A DNA stretch of 64,000 nt from Cytophagaceae bacterium. Lineage in GTDB: Bacteria; Bacteroidota; Bacteroidia; Cytophagales; Flexibacteraceae. The stretch lies in contig CANGYH010000001.1 in assembly GCA_947458545.1 (NCBI GenBank), positions 372,001 to 436,000 on the forward strand. The letters are read 5' to 3'. The number at the start of each line of letters is the position of its first letter. Positions within the stretch are counted from its first letter, which is position 1. This document shows, one piece after another, positions 49,686-59,261 of this stretch. Under the pieces are notes generated by a model. The model ran no database searches. It had not been told where the DNA came from and saw only the letters and a list, made by a program, of their open reading frames with translations. Made by a program: the position numbers and the translations under genes.

Positions 49686-51339
49686 AATTTTTCGTCATCA
49701 GCTCTTTAGCACTAGACAAGGCCGTGGCGCTCGGATTGGCACCGCCAATCATTTGGGCAATTTCTTGCAGGCGGGCGTCGCCCTGCAGCTCGCGCAGGCT
49801 GGTTGAGGTGCGCTGGTCTCCCTCCTGCTTGTAAACGTAGTAGTGTTTGTTGCCTTTGGCGGCAATCTGCGGCATATGAGTAATCACAAGCAACTGATGC
49901 TTTTGCGCCATCTTGGCCATCAACTGCCCAACGCGCAAGGCAATTTCTCCGCTTATGCCCGTGTCAATCTCGTCTAGCACTAGGGTAGGCAATGCCGTTT
50001 TGCCGGCCAGCACGTATTTGAGCACAAGCATAAGCCTGCTAAACTCACCGCCCGACGCAGCCACCTTAAGGTCTTGAAGGGCCACGCCTTTGTTGGCCGA
50101 AAAAAGTATCCGGATCTGGTCTGTACCCTTGGCCGTCAGCGCCTGGGGCATAAGATCTACCACCAGGCGTCCGTTTGGCATACCTACGGCTGCCAGCAAC
50201 TGTGATACCTCCTCTTGCATGGCAGGCACCGCCTTGGCCCGCAAGGCCGATAGTTGCGCTGCCTTAGTAGTAGCAGCATTATGTGCAGCGACTGCTTTTT
50301 GCTCAAGTTCGCCTATGCGATCCTCCAGACCCTCCAACGTTGCAGACGACGTAGCCAGGCCATCCTGCAGGGCAAGCAAATCTGCAGTAGAAGCAACGCC
50401 ATGCTTTTTGAATAGCTGGTTCAACACACCTAACCTGTCTTGCACCACCTCTAGCCTGCGCGGGTCAAACTCCAGTCGCTCGCTTTCAGCTTCTACTTCT
50501 CCTGCAATGTCCTTTACTTCAATGTAGGCGCTTTGCAGCCGCTCGGCCAGGCCCTTAAATCGCTCGCCAAAGGCACTGGCTTTATCCAATTGCTGGTACG
50601 CCAGCTTTAACTGGCCTACAACGTCAGCCTCACCGCCCGCCAACCCTTGGTGGGCAGTTGCCAACTTTAGTTTAATCTCCTCGGCATGGGCCAGCAGGGC
50701 AAGCTCTTGCTCAAGTGTCTCAAATTCGCCTGGTTGCACCTTGGCCCTTTCTAGCTCAGCCAGCTGGAAAGCCACAAACTCCCGCTCTTTGCGGGCATCT
50801 TGCAGTTGCCCCTTGGCCTCAGCCAGCGTTTTAGCCGCCTGTTGATAGGCGCTGAAAGCCTGGTCCATCAATTCTACCTCGGCGCTCAACCCGGCGTAGG
50901 CATCTAGCAATGCCAATTGGTAGCTTACCGTGCCCAGCAGTTGGGTATCTTGCTGGCTGTGAATGTCCATTAAGGCATCGGCTACCTGCCGCATAGCCTC
51001 AAGGCTAACGGGCGTATCGTTTATAAAGGCCCTGCTTTTGCCCGAGGGTGCCACCTCTCGTCGGAGGATACACTCCGGCTCAAAGTCTACGCCAACCTGC
51101 TCAAACAGAGGCTCAAGGTCGGCATACTCTAGCGAGAAGACAGCCTCCACCACGCACTTGTCCTCGCCATTCAGCAGCGCTTTGGTATCGGCCCGGTTGC
51201 CCATCACCAGTCCCAGGGCACCCAGCATGATAGACTTACCTGCGCCAGTCTCTCCGGTGATAATGTTGAGCCCCGCATCAGGCAGCAAGTCAAGCTGCTG
51301 AATGAGCGCATAGTTGCGGATATGTAGGCTTTTAAGCAT
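49684..51339 (-). CDS. recN: DNA repair protein RecN
   Basis: 551 aa, an SMC-like ATPase that helps double-strand break repair. The Walker A is NIITGETGAGKSIMLGALGLVMGNRAD at the N-terminus; the signature and Walker B are VAASGGEFSRLMLVLKY and LPTLVLDEIDTGISGEIALRV near the C-terminus; a long coiled coil lies between (about residues 155-370). The start is supported by TATTTTTG at 51353-51360. Followed by the gltX/recN terminator. Confidence 0.95.
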   Translation of the reverse strand: MLKSLHIRNYALIQQLDLLPDAGLNIITGETGAGKSIMLGALGLVMGNRADTKALLNGEDKCVVEAVFSLEYADLEPLFEQVGVDFEPECILRREVAPSGKSRAFINDTPVSLEAMRQVADALMDIHSQQDTQLLGTVSYQLALLDAYAGLSAEVELMDQAFSAYQQAAKTLAEAKGQLQDARKEREFVAFQLAELERAKVQPGEFETLEQELALLAHAEEIKLKLATAHQGLAGGEADVVGQLKLAYQQLDKASAFGERFKGLAERLQSAYIEVKDIAGEVEAESERLEFDPRRLEVVQDRLGVLNQLFKKHGVASTADLLALQDGLATSSATLEGLEDRIGELEQKAVAAHNAATTKAAQLSALRAKAVPAMQEEVSQLLAAVGMPNGRLVVDLMPQALTAKGTDQIRILFSANKGVALQDLKVAASGGEFSRLMLVLKYVLAGKTALPTLVLDEIDTGISGEIALRVGQLMAKMAQKHQLLVITHMPQIAAKGNKHYYVYKQEGDQRTSTSLRELQGDARLQEIAQMIGGANPSATALSSAKELMTKN

Positions 51340-51352
51340 GGTCTTAGGCTAG

Positions 51353-51360
51353 CAAAAATA
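51353..51360 (-). promoter_or_regulatory. -7 element of recN (TATTTTTG)
   Basis: On the minus strand TATTTTTG, a strict TAnnTTTG match, 13 bp before the recN start codon. Confidence 0.5.
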
Positions 51361-51418
51361 CGATGGCCCCAAAGCGCATTTCTGGCCTTACCCCCTCTGC
51401 CAAGGGGGCACCTGCCAG

Positions 51419-52315
51419 CTACCCCGCAGTTGTGGGGTAGTTGTGCTTAAACCGATTGTGGCTCCACAAATACATATGCGGGTGCGCTACTATATCAACA
51501 CTCAGCATCTCTGCAAAGGCAGCCACAGTTTGGGTGGCGGGTAGCTGCACCATTGTGCTGGTATATGTATGCGGCAGCTTGCCCGGCGCAAGCTTTAGAT
51601 AAAAACACGGCCAGCCAAGCCGCTTTGCCAATGCCTCTGGGCCTGTAAAAAAGCCCGTCTGCTGCAAACCGAGGCGCGCAGATACATAGCTATCCACAGG
51701 CGGTGCCTGGTCTGCCACCATAGAAAGTACCATGGGCCTGCCCGCATGGCGTGTGGCCAAGGCCCGCAAAATCTGCTTTTGTGGCAACGGTATAGCCCCT
51801 CCCTTGCCCCGCAACTGCCTCACTACGCCATCAAAAAAGGCTTGGCTAAGCGGCTGGTACACACCCAACAGTTCTCCTTGTACGGCACGGGCACCTCCTA
51901 TCAGCAACCACTCCCAATTGCACAAGTGGCCAGTAAGCACCATGCAGCCGCCTGCCTTGGCCGCTGCATGGTTCATGTTGTCAAAATCGCATGATACGCG
52001 CCTGGCAATGTAGCCGGCCGATAAGCTGAAAGCAGCAAGTATTTCGGCAATAAGATTGGCAAAGTGGCTGTAATATCCTAGGCGAAAAGCCTCCACCTGT
52101 TGCTCAGACAGTCCTAGCGCCAATCGTCCGTTCGCTTCTACAACCGCCCTGCGGTAGGGCCAAACGTATTTGAGCAATGCAAAAAGCAGTGTTGCTACCC
52201 CATCTAGGTTTGCCGCCGCGCCTCGGCTGGCCTGGTTAAGCGCCAAAAGGCCCGCCTTTTGCACCAAGCGCCCTGCCCAATCTTGCGGTTTAAGAGCACC
52301 ACCACCTGCGGCCAT
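51419..52315 (-). CDS. lipid A biosynthesis (HtrB/LpxL-type) acyltransferase
   Basis: 298 aa. Adds an acyl chain to lipid A or a related lipid at the inner membrane. The catalytic H-x4-E motif is TGHLCNWEWLLIGG. SMVADQAPP is the region around the conserved (D)Q-P, FFTGPEALAKRLGWPCFYLKL is the G-P..LA...g.P block, and the C-terminal MYLWSHNRFKH is the typical end. One hydrophobic stretch at about residues 40-60 would dock it to the membrane. A -7 element lies just upstream (52321). Confidence 0.9.
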   Translation of the reverse strand: MAAGGGALKPQDWAGRLVQKAGLLALNQASRGAAANLDGVATLLFALLKYVWPYRRAVVEANGRLALGLSEQQVEAFRLGYYSHFANLIAEILAAFSLSAGYIARRVSCDFDNMNHAAAKAGGCMVLTGHLCNWEWLLIGGARAVQGELLGVYQPLSQAFFDGVVRQLRGKGGAIPLPQKQILRALATRHAGRPMVLSMVADQAPPVDSYVSARLGLQQTGFFTGPEALAKRLGWPCFYLKLAPGKLPHTYTSTMVQLPATQTVAAFAEMLSVDIVAHPHMYLWSHNRFKHNYPTTAG

Positions 52316-52320
52316 TGCGG

Positions 52321-52328
52321 CAAAAGTA
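52321..52328 (-). promoter_or_regulatory. -7 element of the acyltransferase gene (TACTTTTG)
   Basis: On the minus strand TACTTTTG, a strict TAnnTTTG match, ends 5 bp before the ATG at 52315, implying a nearly leaderless message. Confidence 0.5.
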
Positions 52329-52394
52329 TGACCTTTGTATCTTCTATCAGGCCGCCAGGCGAATGCCTAGCTCGGCCCGAGGCAGCTTAAGCAA

Positions 52395-55300
52395 ATGAGC
52401 TTTAAAGATTTAGGCCCACTAGACCTCCCCGCCATTGCAGCTGATGTGCTGGCCCAATGGAAACAGCAAAACAGGTTTCAGCAAATACAAGCCTTGCGCC
52501 AAGGCAGCCCCGCATGGACTTTTTACGAGGGCCCGCCCTCTGCCAACGGTAGCCCTGGCATCCATCATGTAATGGCCCGGGCCATTAAAGACATCTTCTG
52601 TCGCTTGAAAACCCAGCAGGGCTACTTTGTTGAACGCAAAGCCGGTTGGGACACGCACGGCCTGCCCATTGAGCTCCAGGTCGAAAAAGAACTAGGGATT
52701 AAGAAGGAGGACATTGGGACTAAAATCTCTATAGAAGACTACAACGCTCGTTGCCGCGAGGCCGTGATGCGCTTTACTGCCGAGTGGAACGACCTCACAG
52801 AGCGCATCGGCTACTGGGTAGATTTGGATAACCCATACATCACCTACACAGACGAGTACATCGAGTCGCTCTGGTACTTGTTGGCCAAGCTTTATGACAA
52901 AGGGCTGCTCTACAAGGGGTACACTATTCAGCCTTTCTCGCCAGGTGCGGGTACCGCTTTGTCTAGCCACGAGCTAAACCAGCCAGGTACCTACAAAGAC
53001 GTCAAGGATACCACCATAGTAGCCCAATTTGAGCTGCTTGCCCCCCTGCCTCCCGCGCTGGAAACCTGGTCTGGCAAGGCTGTCTTTGCCCTGGCCTGGA
53101 CGACCACGCCCTGGACACTCCCCGCCAACACAGCCCTTGCCGTTGGGGCAGAAATAGAATACGCGCTTGTAGATAGTTTTAATGTTTACACAGGCTTGCC
53201 TGGCGTCTTCATTGTTGGACAGGATGTACTGGGCAAGTACTTCCTGCCCCAGGGGCAAGATGCGGATATGGCCTTCGAGCCCGGCCAGAAGATTGTGCCA
53301 TACCGAGTATTGGGTCTTGTAAAAGGTGCCGATCTGGTAGGTGCAGGCTACGCTCAATTGATGCCCTACATACAGCCAGAGGGCAAGGCCTTCCAGATCA
53401 TCGCAGGCGACTTTGTCAACACCAGCGAGGGTACCGGGATTGTACACATAGCCCCCACCTTTGGCGCAGATGATTACCGCGTGGCCCAGCAGGCAGGCAT
53501 AGCCGCCATCATGGTGCAAGACGAGGCCGGCAAGCCCCAACCTATCGTTAATCGGAAAGGCCAGTTTGTGGATGCCATAACCGACTTTGCCGGGGCATAC
53601 GTCAAAAACTACACCGGAGCAGACGAGGCCGACCCCGCCTACCGAAGCACAGATGTGCACATCTCCATTAAGCTAAAGCAAGAGAACAAGGCCTTTAGAG
53701 TAGAAAAGTACGAGCACCCCTACCCCCACTGCTGGCGGACGGATAAGCCCATTCTCTACTATCCCATAGACAGTTGGTTTATCCGCACAACCGCCCTAAA
53801 GGATAGGCTGATCGAACTAAACAAAACCATCCATTGGAAACCCGCCAGTACCGGCACCGGGCGGTTCGGCAATTGGCTGGAGAATCTGGTGGACTGGAAC
53901 CTGTCTCGCTCACGCTTTTGGGGCACCCCTTTGCCCATTTGGCGTAGCGAGGATGCCAGAGAAGCTTGGTGTGCTAACAGCAAAGTCGCCTTGGTAGAGG
54001 CCATCGCCGCGGCAAACGCCTCTGGTGCATTGTCTGCTGGCGAGGTGGCTCAAAATGCCCATTTTTTGGAGCAACTCTCTGAAGGTATTGCCAACCTGCA
54101 CCGTCCTTATGTAGACCAGGTCGTGCTAGTGCAAAACGGCCAAAAGTTATACCGCGAGCCAGACCTGATAGATGTCTGGTTCGACAGCGGGGCCATGCCT
54201 TATGCCCAGCAGCACTTCCCCTTTGCGGGGCAAGATGCCATGGCCATGCCGCCCAACTTTCCGGCAGACTTTATCGCCGAGGGTGTAGATCAAACCCGGG
54301 GCTGGTTCTTTACGCTTCACGCCATTGGCACGTTGCTGTTTGATAGTGTCGCCTTCAAGAGCGTTGTATCCAACGGCCTTGTGCTAGACAAAGACGGCAA
54401 CAAGATGTCTAAACGGTTGGGCAATGCCGTCAACCCCTTCGAGACACTGGCTAAGTACGGCCCCGACGCCACGCGCTGGTACATGGTCGGCAACGCCAGC
54501 CCCTGGGAGAACTTGCGGTTCAGCACAGAAGGCATCGAGGAAGTTCAGCGCAAGTTCTTTGGCACACTGCACAATACCTACCAGTTCTTTGCCCTCTACG
54601 CCAATCTGGATAGCTTTACACCAGATGCCAAGCATCTGAAGGGAGCTGCGACCATTGATCAGTGGCTCTTGAGCCGGTTGCATACGCTTATCTCCACGGT
54701 TAACGAGCGTATGGACGACCTAGATCCTACCCCGGCCGTACGTGCCATTGCCGAGTTTGTGACGGAAGACCTCTCCAACTGGTACGTACGCCTGAACCGT
54801 AAGCGTTTCTGGAAAGGGGAGCTAGACGACGACAAACTGGCAGCCTACCAGACCCTCTACACGGCACTAGAGCAAGTGGCTACCTTGATGGCACCATTTG
54901 CGCCGTTCTATGCCGAGCACCTCTATGCGGCTCTGAAATCAACGGAGTTAGGCGTCCATGCCGTAGGCTATCCCCAGCCCCAGCATGCACACATCAACCC
55001 AAGGCTCGAAACCGAGATGGATGACGTGCGTAGGCTTGTCTCTCTCATTCACTCCGTCCGCAAAAAGCATCAGCTCAAGGTGCGTATGCCGCTGCTGCGT
55101 GCCCTAATCCCGACGGATACAGAGCACATGCGGCAAGCCATAGACCACCTAAAAGGGTTGATTGCCATCGAGACCAACGTTAAGGCTATCGAGGTTATCG
55201 GGGCAGACTCAGACCTTATCCAGAAAACGGCCAAGCTCAACTTTAAGACCGCGGGCAAAAAGCTCGGGCCAAAGGTCAACGCCGTAGCGCAGCGCATCAA

Positions 55301-55751
55301 ACAGATGACCTCAGAAGAGATCCGCTCAGCAGAGCGAGAGGCCGAGTTTTCGCTGGTAGTTGATGGCCAGACATTTACGCTTACATCGGAAGATATAGAG
55401 CTCACCACGCAAGACGTACCCGGATGGATCATCTCTTCTGATGGTGAGCTGACCATAGCGCTCGATCTTACCCTCAACGATGAGCTTATCCAAGAGGGCA
55501 TGGCCCGCGAGCTGGTGAACCGCATCCAAAATATGCGCAAAGAGGCAGGCCTTTCAGTAACAGACCGCATTGCCCTGCAAATACACGCAGAAAACCAACC
55601 GCTCTTCCGGCGTGTTCTTGAGCAGCACGCAGGTTACATCCAAGACGAAGTGCAGGCCAACGGCATTGCCTGGGCCAACGCACCCCTCTCTCTGACGACG
55701 GAAGTGGAAGGCCACAGCCTGACTCTCGAGCTAGACCGCGTGCCTGCATAA
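52395..55751 (+). CDS. ileS: isoleucyl-tRNA synthetase
   Basis: 1118 aa, class I enzyme that charges tRNA-Ile. HIGH motif: YEGPPSANGSPGIHHVMARAIKD; KMSKS motif: DGNKMSKRLGNAVNPFE. The CP1 editing domain is present (AWTTTPWTLPANTALAVG, GTGIVHIAPTFGADDYRVAQ), and DNPYITYTDEYIESLW. There is no Zn-binding Cys cluster at the C-terminus; the protein is of the longer, eukaryotic-like IleS type seen in Bacteroidota and in some mupirocin-insensitive bacteria. Followed at 6 bp by ubiE. Confidence 0.96.
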   Translation: MSFKDLGPLDLPAIAADVLAQWKQQNRFQQIQALRQGSPAWTFYEGPPSANGSPGIHHVMARAIKDIFCRLKTQQGYFVERKAGWDTHGLPIELQVEKELGIKKEDIGTKISIEDYNARCREAVMRFTAEWNDLTERIGYWVDLDNPYITYTDEYIESLWYLLAKLYDKGLLYKGYTIQPFSPGAGTALSSHELNQPGTYKDVKDTTIVAQFELLAPLPPALETWSGKAVFALAWTTTPWTLPANTALAVGAEIEYALVDSFNVYTGLPGVFIVGQDVLGKYFLPQGQDADMAFEPGQKIVPYRVLGLVKGADLVGAGYAQLMPYIQPEGKAFQIIAGDFVNTSEGTGIVHIAPTFGADDYRVAQQAGIAAIMVQDEAGKPQPIVNRKGQFVDAITDFAGAYVKNYTGADEADPAYRSTDVHISIKLKQENKAFRVEKYEHPYPHCWRTDKPILYYPIDSWFIRTTALKDRLIELNKTIHWKPASTGTGRFGNWLENLVDWNLSRSRFWGTPLPIWRSEDAREAWCANSKVALVEAIAAANASGALSAGEVAQNAHFLEQLSEGIANLHRPYVDQVVLVQNGQKLYREPDLIDVWFDSGAMPYAQQHFPFAGQDAMAMPPNFPADFIAEGVDQTRGWFFTLHAIGTLLFDSVAFKSVVSNGLVLDKDGNKMSKRLGNAVNPFETLAKYGPDATRWYMVGNASPWENLRFSTEGIEEVQRKFFGTLHNTYQFFALYANLDSFTPDAKHLKGAATIDQWLLSRLHTLISTVNERMDDLDPTPAVRAIAEFVTEDLSNWYVRLNRKRFWKGELDDDKLAAYQTLYTALEQVATLMAPFAPFYAEHLYAALKSTELGVHAVGYPQPQHAHINPRLETEMDDVRRLVSLIHSVRKKHQLKVRMPLLRALIPTDTEHMRQAIDHLKGLIAIETNVKAIEVIGADSDLIQKTAKLNFKTAGKKLGPKVNAVAQRIKQMTSEEIRSAEREAEFSLVVDGQTFTLTSEDIELTTQDVPGWIISSDGELTIALDLTLNDELIQEGMARELVNRIQNMRKEAGLSVTDRIALQIHAENQPLFRRVLEQHAGYIQDEVQANGIAWANAPLSLTTEVEGHSLTLELDRVPA

Positions 55752-55756
55752 AGCCC

Positions 55757-56482
55757 ATGGCAACAGTTCTTCCTTACGACGATGACCAGGGCGGCAAAAA
55801 GGCCCAGGTTCGCCAGATGTTCGACAACATCGCCGGCACCTACGACCCCCTTAACCGGGTGCTTAGCTTCGGCATAGACCAAGGTTGGCGCAAAAAGCTC
55901 ATAGCGCGCGTGCGCAAGCATGCCCCGGCCAGCGTGATAGACATCGCCACCGGCACCGGAGACCTGGCCGTGGCCGTAGCACAGGCAACACCTGCGCAGG
56001 TAGTAGGGTTAGACTTGTCGCCCAATATGCTGCAAGTAGGCAAAGGCAAGGTTGCAGCCAAGCACCTCCAGAACCGCGTAGAGATGGTAGTAGGAGACAG
56101 TGAAGCACTCCCCTATCCAGATGCCTGCTTTGATGCTGCCACGGTTGCCTTCGGCGTGCGCAACTTCGAAGACCTGCCCAAGGGCCTGGCAGAGATTCGG
56201 CGTGTGCTAAAGCCAGGTGGCAAACTCTGGGTCCTCGAGTTTGGCAGGCCTGCCAATCCTTTGGTGCGCTGGGGCTACAATTTTTATAGCTTTACATTGT
56301 TACCCTTCGTAGGCAAGCTCGTCAGCAAAGACGCTCGTGCCTACTCATATCTCCCAGAAAGTGTGCGCGCATTTCCGAGTGGCAGCGCTTTTACCTCCGT
56401 CATGGAGCAGGTCGGGTTCAAAAGCCCAACCTTTAGGCCACTTACGTTTGGTATCTGCATGTTGTACGAGGGTAGCGTTTAA
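55757..56482 (+). CDS. ubiE: demethylmenaquinone methyltransferase
   Basis: 241 aa, class I SAM methyltransferase for the last step of menaquinone synthesis (UbiE/MenG). It begins with VRQMFDNIAGTYDPLNRVLSFGIDQGWRKKL, the UbiE signature; the SAM loop is VIDIATGTGDLAV and DLSPNML; the second UbiE signature is RRVLKPGGKLWVLEFGRP; YLPESVRAFPSG completes the fold. It lies 6 bp after ileS and 5 bp before porT, so the three are probably co-transcribed. Confidence 0.96.
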   Translation: MATVLPYDDDQGGKKAQVRQMFDNIAGTYDPLNRVLSFGIDQGWRKKLIARVRKHAPASVIDIATGTGDLAVAVAQATPAQVVGLDLSPNMLQVGKGKVAAKHLQNRVEMVVGDSEALPYPDACFDAATVAFGVRNFEDLPKGLAEIRRVLKPGGKLWVLEFGRPANPLVRWGYNFYSFTLLPFVGKLVSKDARAYSYLPESVRAFPSGSAFTSVMEQVGFKSPTFRPLTFGICMLYEGSV

Positions 56483-56486
56483 CCGC

Positions 56487-57272
56487 ATGGTGCTTAGGCT
56501 CTATTCGCTCGCTATTGCCATGGCAACAAGCCTGTTGCTTGCGGCGCCAGCTTTGGCGCAGCACAGTAGGTTCGAGCCAAAAAAGCAACCAAGGCCCGGC
56601 AAAAAGAAGGTTGAAGGAGACATCATTAACCTGCCCAACTACGACAACCGCAAGTTTCACTTCGGCTTTTTTCTGGCCCTCAATTATGGCGGCTTCCGAG
56701 CCCGCCACAGCGACTATTTCCGCACGCAGATTGCCGACACCACCAACCAAGGGCGGTTCAACACCGTCAACCCGGTGCTGACGGGTGGTTTCACCACGGG
56801 TTTCATCGTCTCCATGAAACTCAACGACTACCTCGAGCTGCGCATGCACCCCCAGGTCAGCTTTTACCAGCGTGCCGTAGAGTACACCTACGCCCGGTCA
56901 GATAGCCTCAACCCCAGCATAGAGCTCAACCAGAGCACGTTTAGCTTCGTAGAGACGCCCATCATGTTCAAATACAAAAGTGTGCGCCGCCGCAACACGC
57001 GCATGTTTGTAACGGGGGGGCTCAAACCCGGCTTCGAGGTGGGTGTAAAACGCAAAGAAATAGCGCCAGACCGCCTCCGCACCCGCAGTCTGGATCTACA
57101 GGTAGAGTACGGCTTTGGGGTAGATATGTATTACCCCCTCTTCAAATTCAGCCCCGAGATTCGCTTTTCCCACGGCTTGCTTAACATGGCCTACGACGAC
57201 CCCAATAACTTCAGGCGTGCCATTGACAGGCTCTATACACATACGGTAACGCTGTATTTCAATTTCAACTAA
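56487..57272 (+). CDS. porT: type IX secretion system PorT-like outer-membrane protein
   Basis: 261 aa from the ATG at 56487; the open frame to 56337 lies inside ubiE and is ignored. Signal peptide MVLRLYSLAIAMATSLLLAAPALAQ, a short basic Lys/Pro segment (KKQPRPGKKKVEG), then an eight-strand outer-membrane barrel: FHFGFFLALNYGGFRARHS, GGFTTGFIVSMKLNDYLELRMHPQVSFYQRAVEY, FSFVETPIMFKYKSVRRRNTRMFVTGGLKPGFEVG, LQVEYGFGVDMYYPLFKFSPEIRFSHGLLNM, HTVTLYFNFN. PorT is needed for T9SS export in Bacteroidota. Its position straight after ubiE is a common arrangement in the phylum. Confidence 0.85.
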   Translation: MVLRLYSLAIAMATSLLLAAPALAQHSRFEPKKQPRPGKKKVEGDIINLPNYDNRKFHFGFFLALNYGGFRARHSDYFRTQIADTTNQGRFNTVNPVLTGGFTTGFIVSMKLNDYLELRMHPQVSFYQRAVEYTYARSDSLNPSIELNQSTFSFVETPIMFKYKSVRRRNTRMFVTGGLKPGFEVGVKRKEIAPDRLRTRSLDLQVEYGFGVDMYYPLFKFSPEIRFSHGLLNMAYDDPNNFRRAIDRLYTHTVTLYFNFN

Positions 57273-57277
57273 AACCA

Positions 57278-57313
57278 AAGGGCCCGGCCAGTAATAATAC
57301 CGACCGGGCCCTT
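57278..57313. terminator. bidirectional terminator between porT and the ferredoxin gene
   Basis: AAGGGCCCGG pairs perfectly with CCGGGCCCTT around a 16-nt loop. It lies between convergent genes; a short A/T context flanks each side. Confidence 0.75.
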
Positions 57314-57338
57314 ATCTGTGGGCCTCCTGAGGTAATAC

Positions 57339-57689
57339 CTAAGCCTCTTGGTGCAGCCAGGCTTTTTTGGCCAGCAGCTCTTCTTCAGACTCACGCACGT
57401 CCGGATCATCTACACAACAATCTACGGGGCAGACGGCGGCGCACTGAGGCTCCTCGTGCCAGCCCTTGCACTCGGTACATTTGTTGGAGACTATATAGTA
57501 AAACTCGTTAGACACCGGCGCTTGCTTGTCCTTGGCGTCAAACGTGGTTCCGTCTTCTGCTTCAATCGTAGTGAGTGCAGTACCACCGGCGTAGCTCCAC
57601 TCTACCCCACCCTCATAGATGGCCGTATTGGGGCACTCAGGTTCGCATGCACCGCAGTTGATGCACTCATCGGTGATTATTATTGCCAT
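57339..57689 (-). CDS. ferredoxin with two [4Fe-4S] clusters
   Basis: 116 aa from the ATG at 57689 ([20 protein letters not shown]); the frame is open to 57851 but the extra residues lie in the promoter region shared with hemB. The first cluster has [13 protein letters not shown] (C-x2-C-x2-C-x3-CP). The second site is [21 protein letters not shown], with an 8-residue insert between the second and third Cys, the form seen in alvinella/Chromatium-type 2[4Fe-4S] ferredoxins. A small soluble electron carrier; partner not evident. Confidence 0.92.
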   Translation of the reverse strand: MAIIITDECINCGACEPECPNTAIYEGGVEWSYAGGTALTTIEAEDGTTFDAKDKQAPVSNEFYYIVSNKCTECKGWHEEPQCAAVCPVDCCVDDPDVRESEEELLAKKAWLHQEA

Positions 57690-57716
57690 TTTTGCACAGT
57701 CAAATAGGTTCTGATA

Positions 57717-57724
57717 CAAAGATA
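57717..57724 (-). promoter_or_regulatory. -7 element of the ferredoxin gene (TATCTTTG)
   Basis: On the minus strand TATCTTTG, a strict TAnnTTTG match, 27 bp before the ferredoxin start at 57689. It lies inside the longer open frame, supporting the downstream ATG. Confidence 0.55.
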
Positions 57725-57774
57725 CCGGTTTGCCTCCGGTAAGGTTTTTACTTTTTGCAATCGCAACACACGCC

Positions 57775-58746
57775 ATGCTCATCCGTCCTCGTCGCAATAG
57801 AACTTCTGCCGTCATCCGAGACCTCGTCGCCGAGACGACCTTATCGGCCAAAGACTTTATTTATCCCGTTTTCTTAAAAGAAGTTGCAGGCAAAGAGGCC
57901 ATTGCCACCATGCCGGGCATCTACCGCCACTCCCTGGAGTCTTGTTTGCATGAGGTAGATCGAGCCGTAGAGCTAGGCGTCCATGCGTTCGACTTCTTCC
58001 CTGCCCTGCCAGACTCAGCAAAGGATGCCACCGGCACCGAGGCCCTACGCCGAGAAAACTTCTATCTACGCTGCCTCTCGGCCATCCGTCAACGGTTCCC
58101 CGAGGTTTACATCATGACAGATGTAGCCCTGGATCCTTACAGCTCAGACGGGCACGACGGCGTGGTGCGCAACGGCAAAATCGTCAACGACGAAACAGTC
58201 GAGATCCTGGCCCAGATGGCCGTTTTGCAGGCAGAGGCAGGCGCCTCGGCCGTAGGGCCTTCAGATATGATGGACGGCCGGGTGGCAGCCATACGCAAGG
58301 CGCTAGACAAAGCAGGCTATACCGACACGGGCATCGTGAGCTATACCGCCAAGTATGCCTCGGCGTTTTATGGCCCCTTCCGTGATGCCCTCGACTCTGC
58401 CCCAAAGTTTGGCGACAAGAAAACCTACCAGATGAACCCCGCCAACAGCCGTGAGGCTTTGCGAGAAGCCGCCCTGGACGAAGCTGAAGGCGCCGACATG
58501 CTCATGGTAAAACCCGCCCTCAGCTACCTCGACATCATCGCCAAGGTGCGCGCCCACACTACCCTGCCCATTGCCGCCTACAACGTAAGCGGAGAGTATA
58601 GCATGATCAAAGCCGCAGCCGCAGCCGGCATTTGCGACCACGACAGAACCATGCTCGAGGTATTGCTGTCTATCAAAAGAGCCGGGGCAGATGTTATTCT
58701 GACATACTTCGCACTAGAAGCCGCACAAGCCCTAAAGGCCATCTAA
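57775..58746 (+). CDS. hemB: porphobilinogen synthase (delta-aminolevulinate dehydratase)
   Basis: 323 aa from the ATG at 57775. Condenses two 5-aminolevulinate molecules to porphobilinogen in heme synthesis. The two active-site lysines are in [19 protein letters not shown] and [14 protein letters not shown] (the Schiff-base Lys). The metal region reads [18 protein letters not shown]: the Cys ligands of the zinc enzymes are absent, so this is the Mg-type site. [24 protein letters not shown] and [13 protein letters not shown] complete the signature. It is followed at 15 bp by a Fur-family gene, presumably co-transcribed. Confidence 0.96.
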   Translation: MLIRPRRNRTSAVIRDLVAETTLSAKDFIYPVFLKEVAGKEAIATMPGIYRHSLESCLHEVDRAVELGVHAFDFFPALPDSAKDATGTEALRRENFYLRCLSAIRQRFPEVYIMTDVALDPYSSDGHDGVVRNGKIVNDETVEILAQMAVLQAEAGASAVGPSDMMDGRVAAIRKALDKAGYTDTGIVSYTAKYASAFYGPFRDALDSAPKFGDKKTYQMNPANSREALREAALDEAEGADMLMVKPALSYLDIIAKVRAHTTLPIAAYNVSGEYSMIKAAAAAGICDHDRTMLEVLLSIKRAGADVILTYFALEAAQALKAI

Positions 58747-58761
58747 GAATTCCAATAAAGT

Positions 58762-59220
58762 ATGAGCCATGTCCACGCCTTAGCCACCCCGCAAGACCAG
58801 GCCAACCAACTGCTGGCCGCAAGAGACTTGCGCATCACCAAACCCAGGCATGAGGTGCTCACCCTGCTGCTGCAGGCAGACAAGGCCCTAAGCACGCACG
58901 AGATTGAGCAGCGCCTGCCCGCAGGGGCAGACCGCGTCACCGTGTACCGTACCATCAAAACATTCGTGCAGGCAGGCCTGCTCCATGCCGTGCCAGACGA
59001 GGCCTACGGGCAGCGCTACGCCGTCTGCGATCTGGGCCATTGCCATACAGAAGGTACCCACGCCCACGACCATCTCCATTTCAAATGCAACAGCTGTGGA
59101 GACACCCTCTGCCTAGAGGATGTTTCACTGCCCCCGTTGCCCATCCCACCAGGCTACACCGTAGACGAGATTACGGTAGTAGCCAAGGGGATTTGCCATG
59201 CCTGCCAGGCAGGCAACTAA
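58762..59220 (+). CDS. Fur family transcriptional regulator (second copy in the window)
   Basis: 152 aa. The winged helix is LRITKPRHEVLTLLLQADKALSTHEIEQRLPAGADRVTVYRTIKTFVQAGLLH. The C-terminal domain has the metal-binding HAHDHLHFKCNSCGDTLC and a second CxxC (GICHACQAGN), giving a CxxC...CxxC structural zinc site. It is not closely similar to the Fur at 29136. The His-rich loop and zinc site would fit a Zur- or PerR-type sensor, but the metal cannot be told. Its place after hemB suggests a link between heme synthesis and metal control; this is an inference. Confidence 0.9.
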   Translation: MSHVHALATPQDQANQLLAARDLRITKPRHEVLTLLLQADKALSTHEIEQRLPAGADRVTVYRTIKTFVQAGLLHAVPDEAYGQRYAVCDLGHCHTEGTHAHDHLHFKCNSCGDTLCLEDVSLPPLPIPPGYTVDEITVVAKGICHACQAGN

Positions 59221-59250
59221 AAAGGCCCGGCAGATAGCCAGGCCCTTTCT
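59220..59250. terminator. hairpin between the second fur gene and the IS element
   Basis: AAAGGCC-x-GGC pairs with GCC-x-GGCC(C)TTT around a loop of about 5 nt, with single-base bulges, followed by TTTCT. A probable terminator for the hemB-fur unit. Before the IS inserted, it would have lain about 50 bp from the end of the sprF-like gene and may have served both strands. Confidence 0.55.
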
Positions 59251-59258
59251 AGTTTTCA

Positions 59259-59261
59259 GAA
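59259..59261. repeat. 3-bp target site duplication of the IS3 element, left copy (GAA)
   Basis: GAA directly outside the left inverted repeat; the identical GAA is at 60587-60589. Confidence 0.6.

Noticed and set aside
57690-57851. Longer N-terminus for the ferredoxin
   Set aside because: It would run through the promoter region and into hemB; the cluster-binding protein starts MAIIITDEC at 57689.
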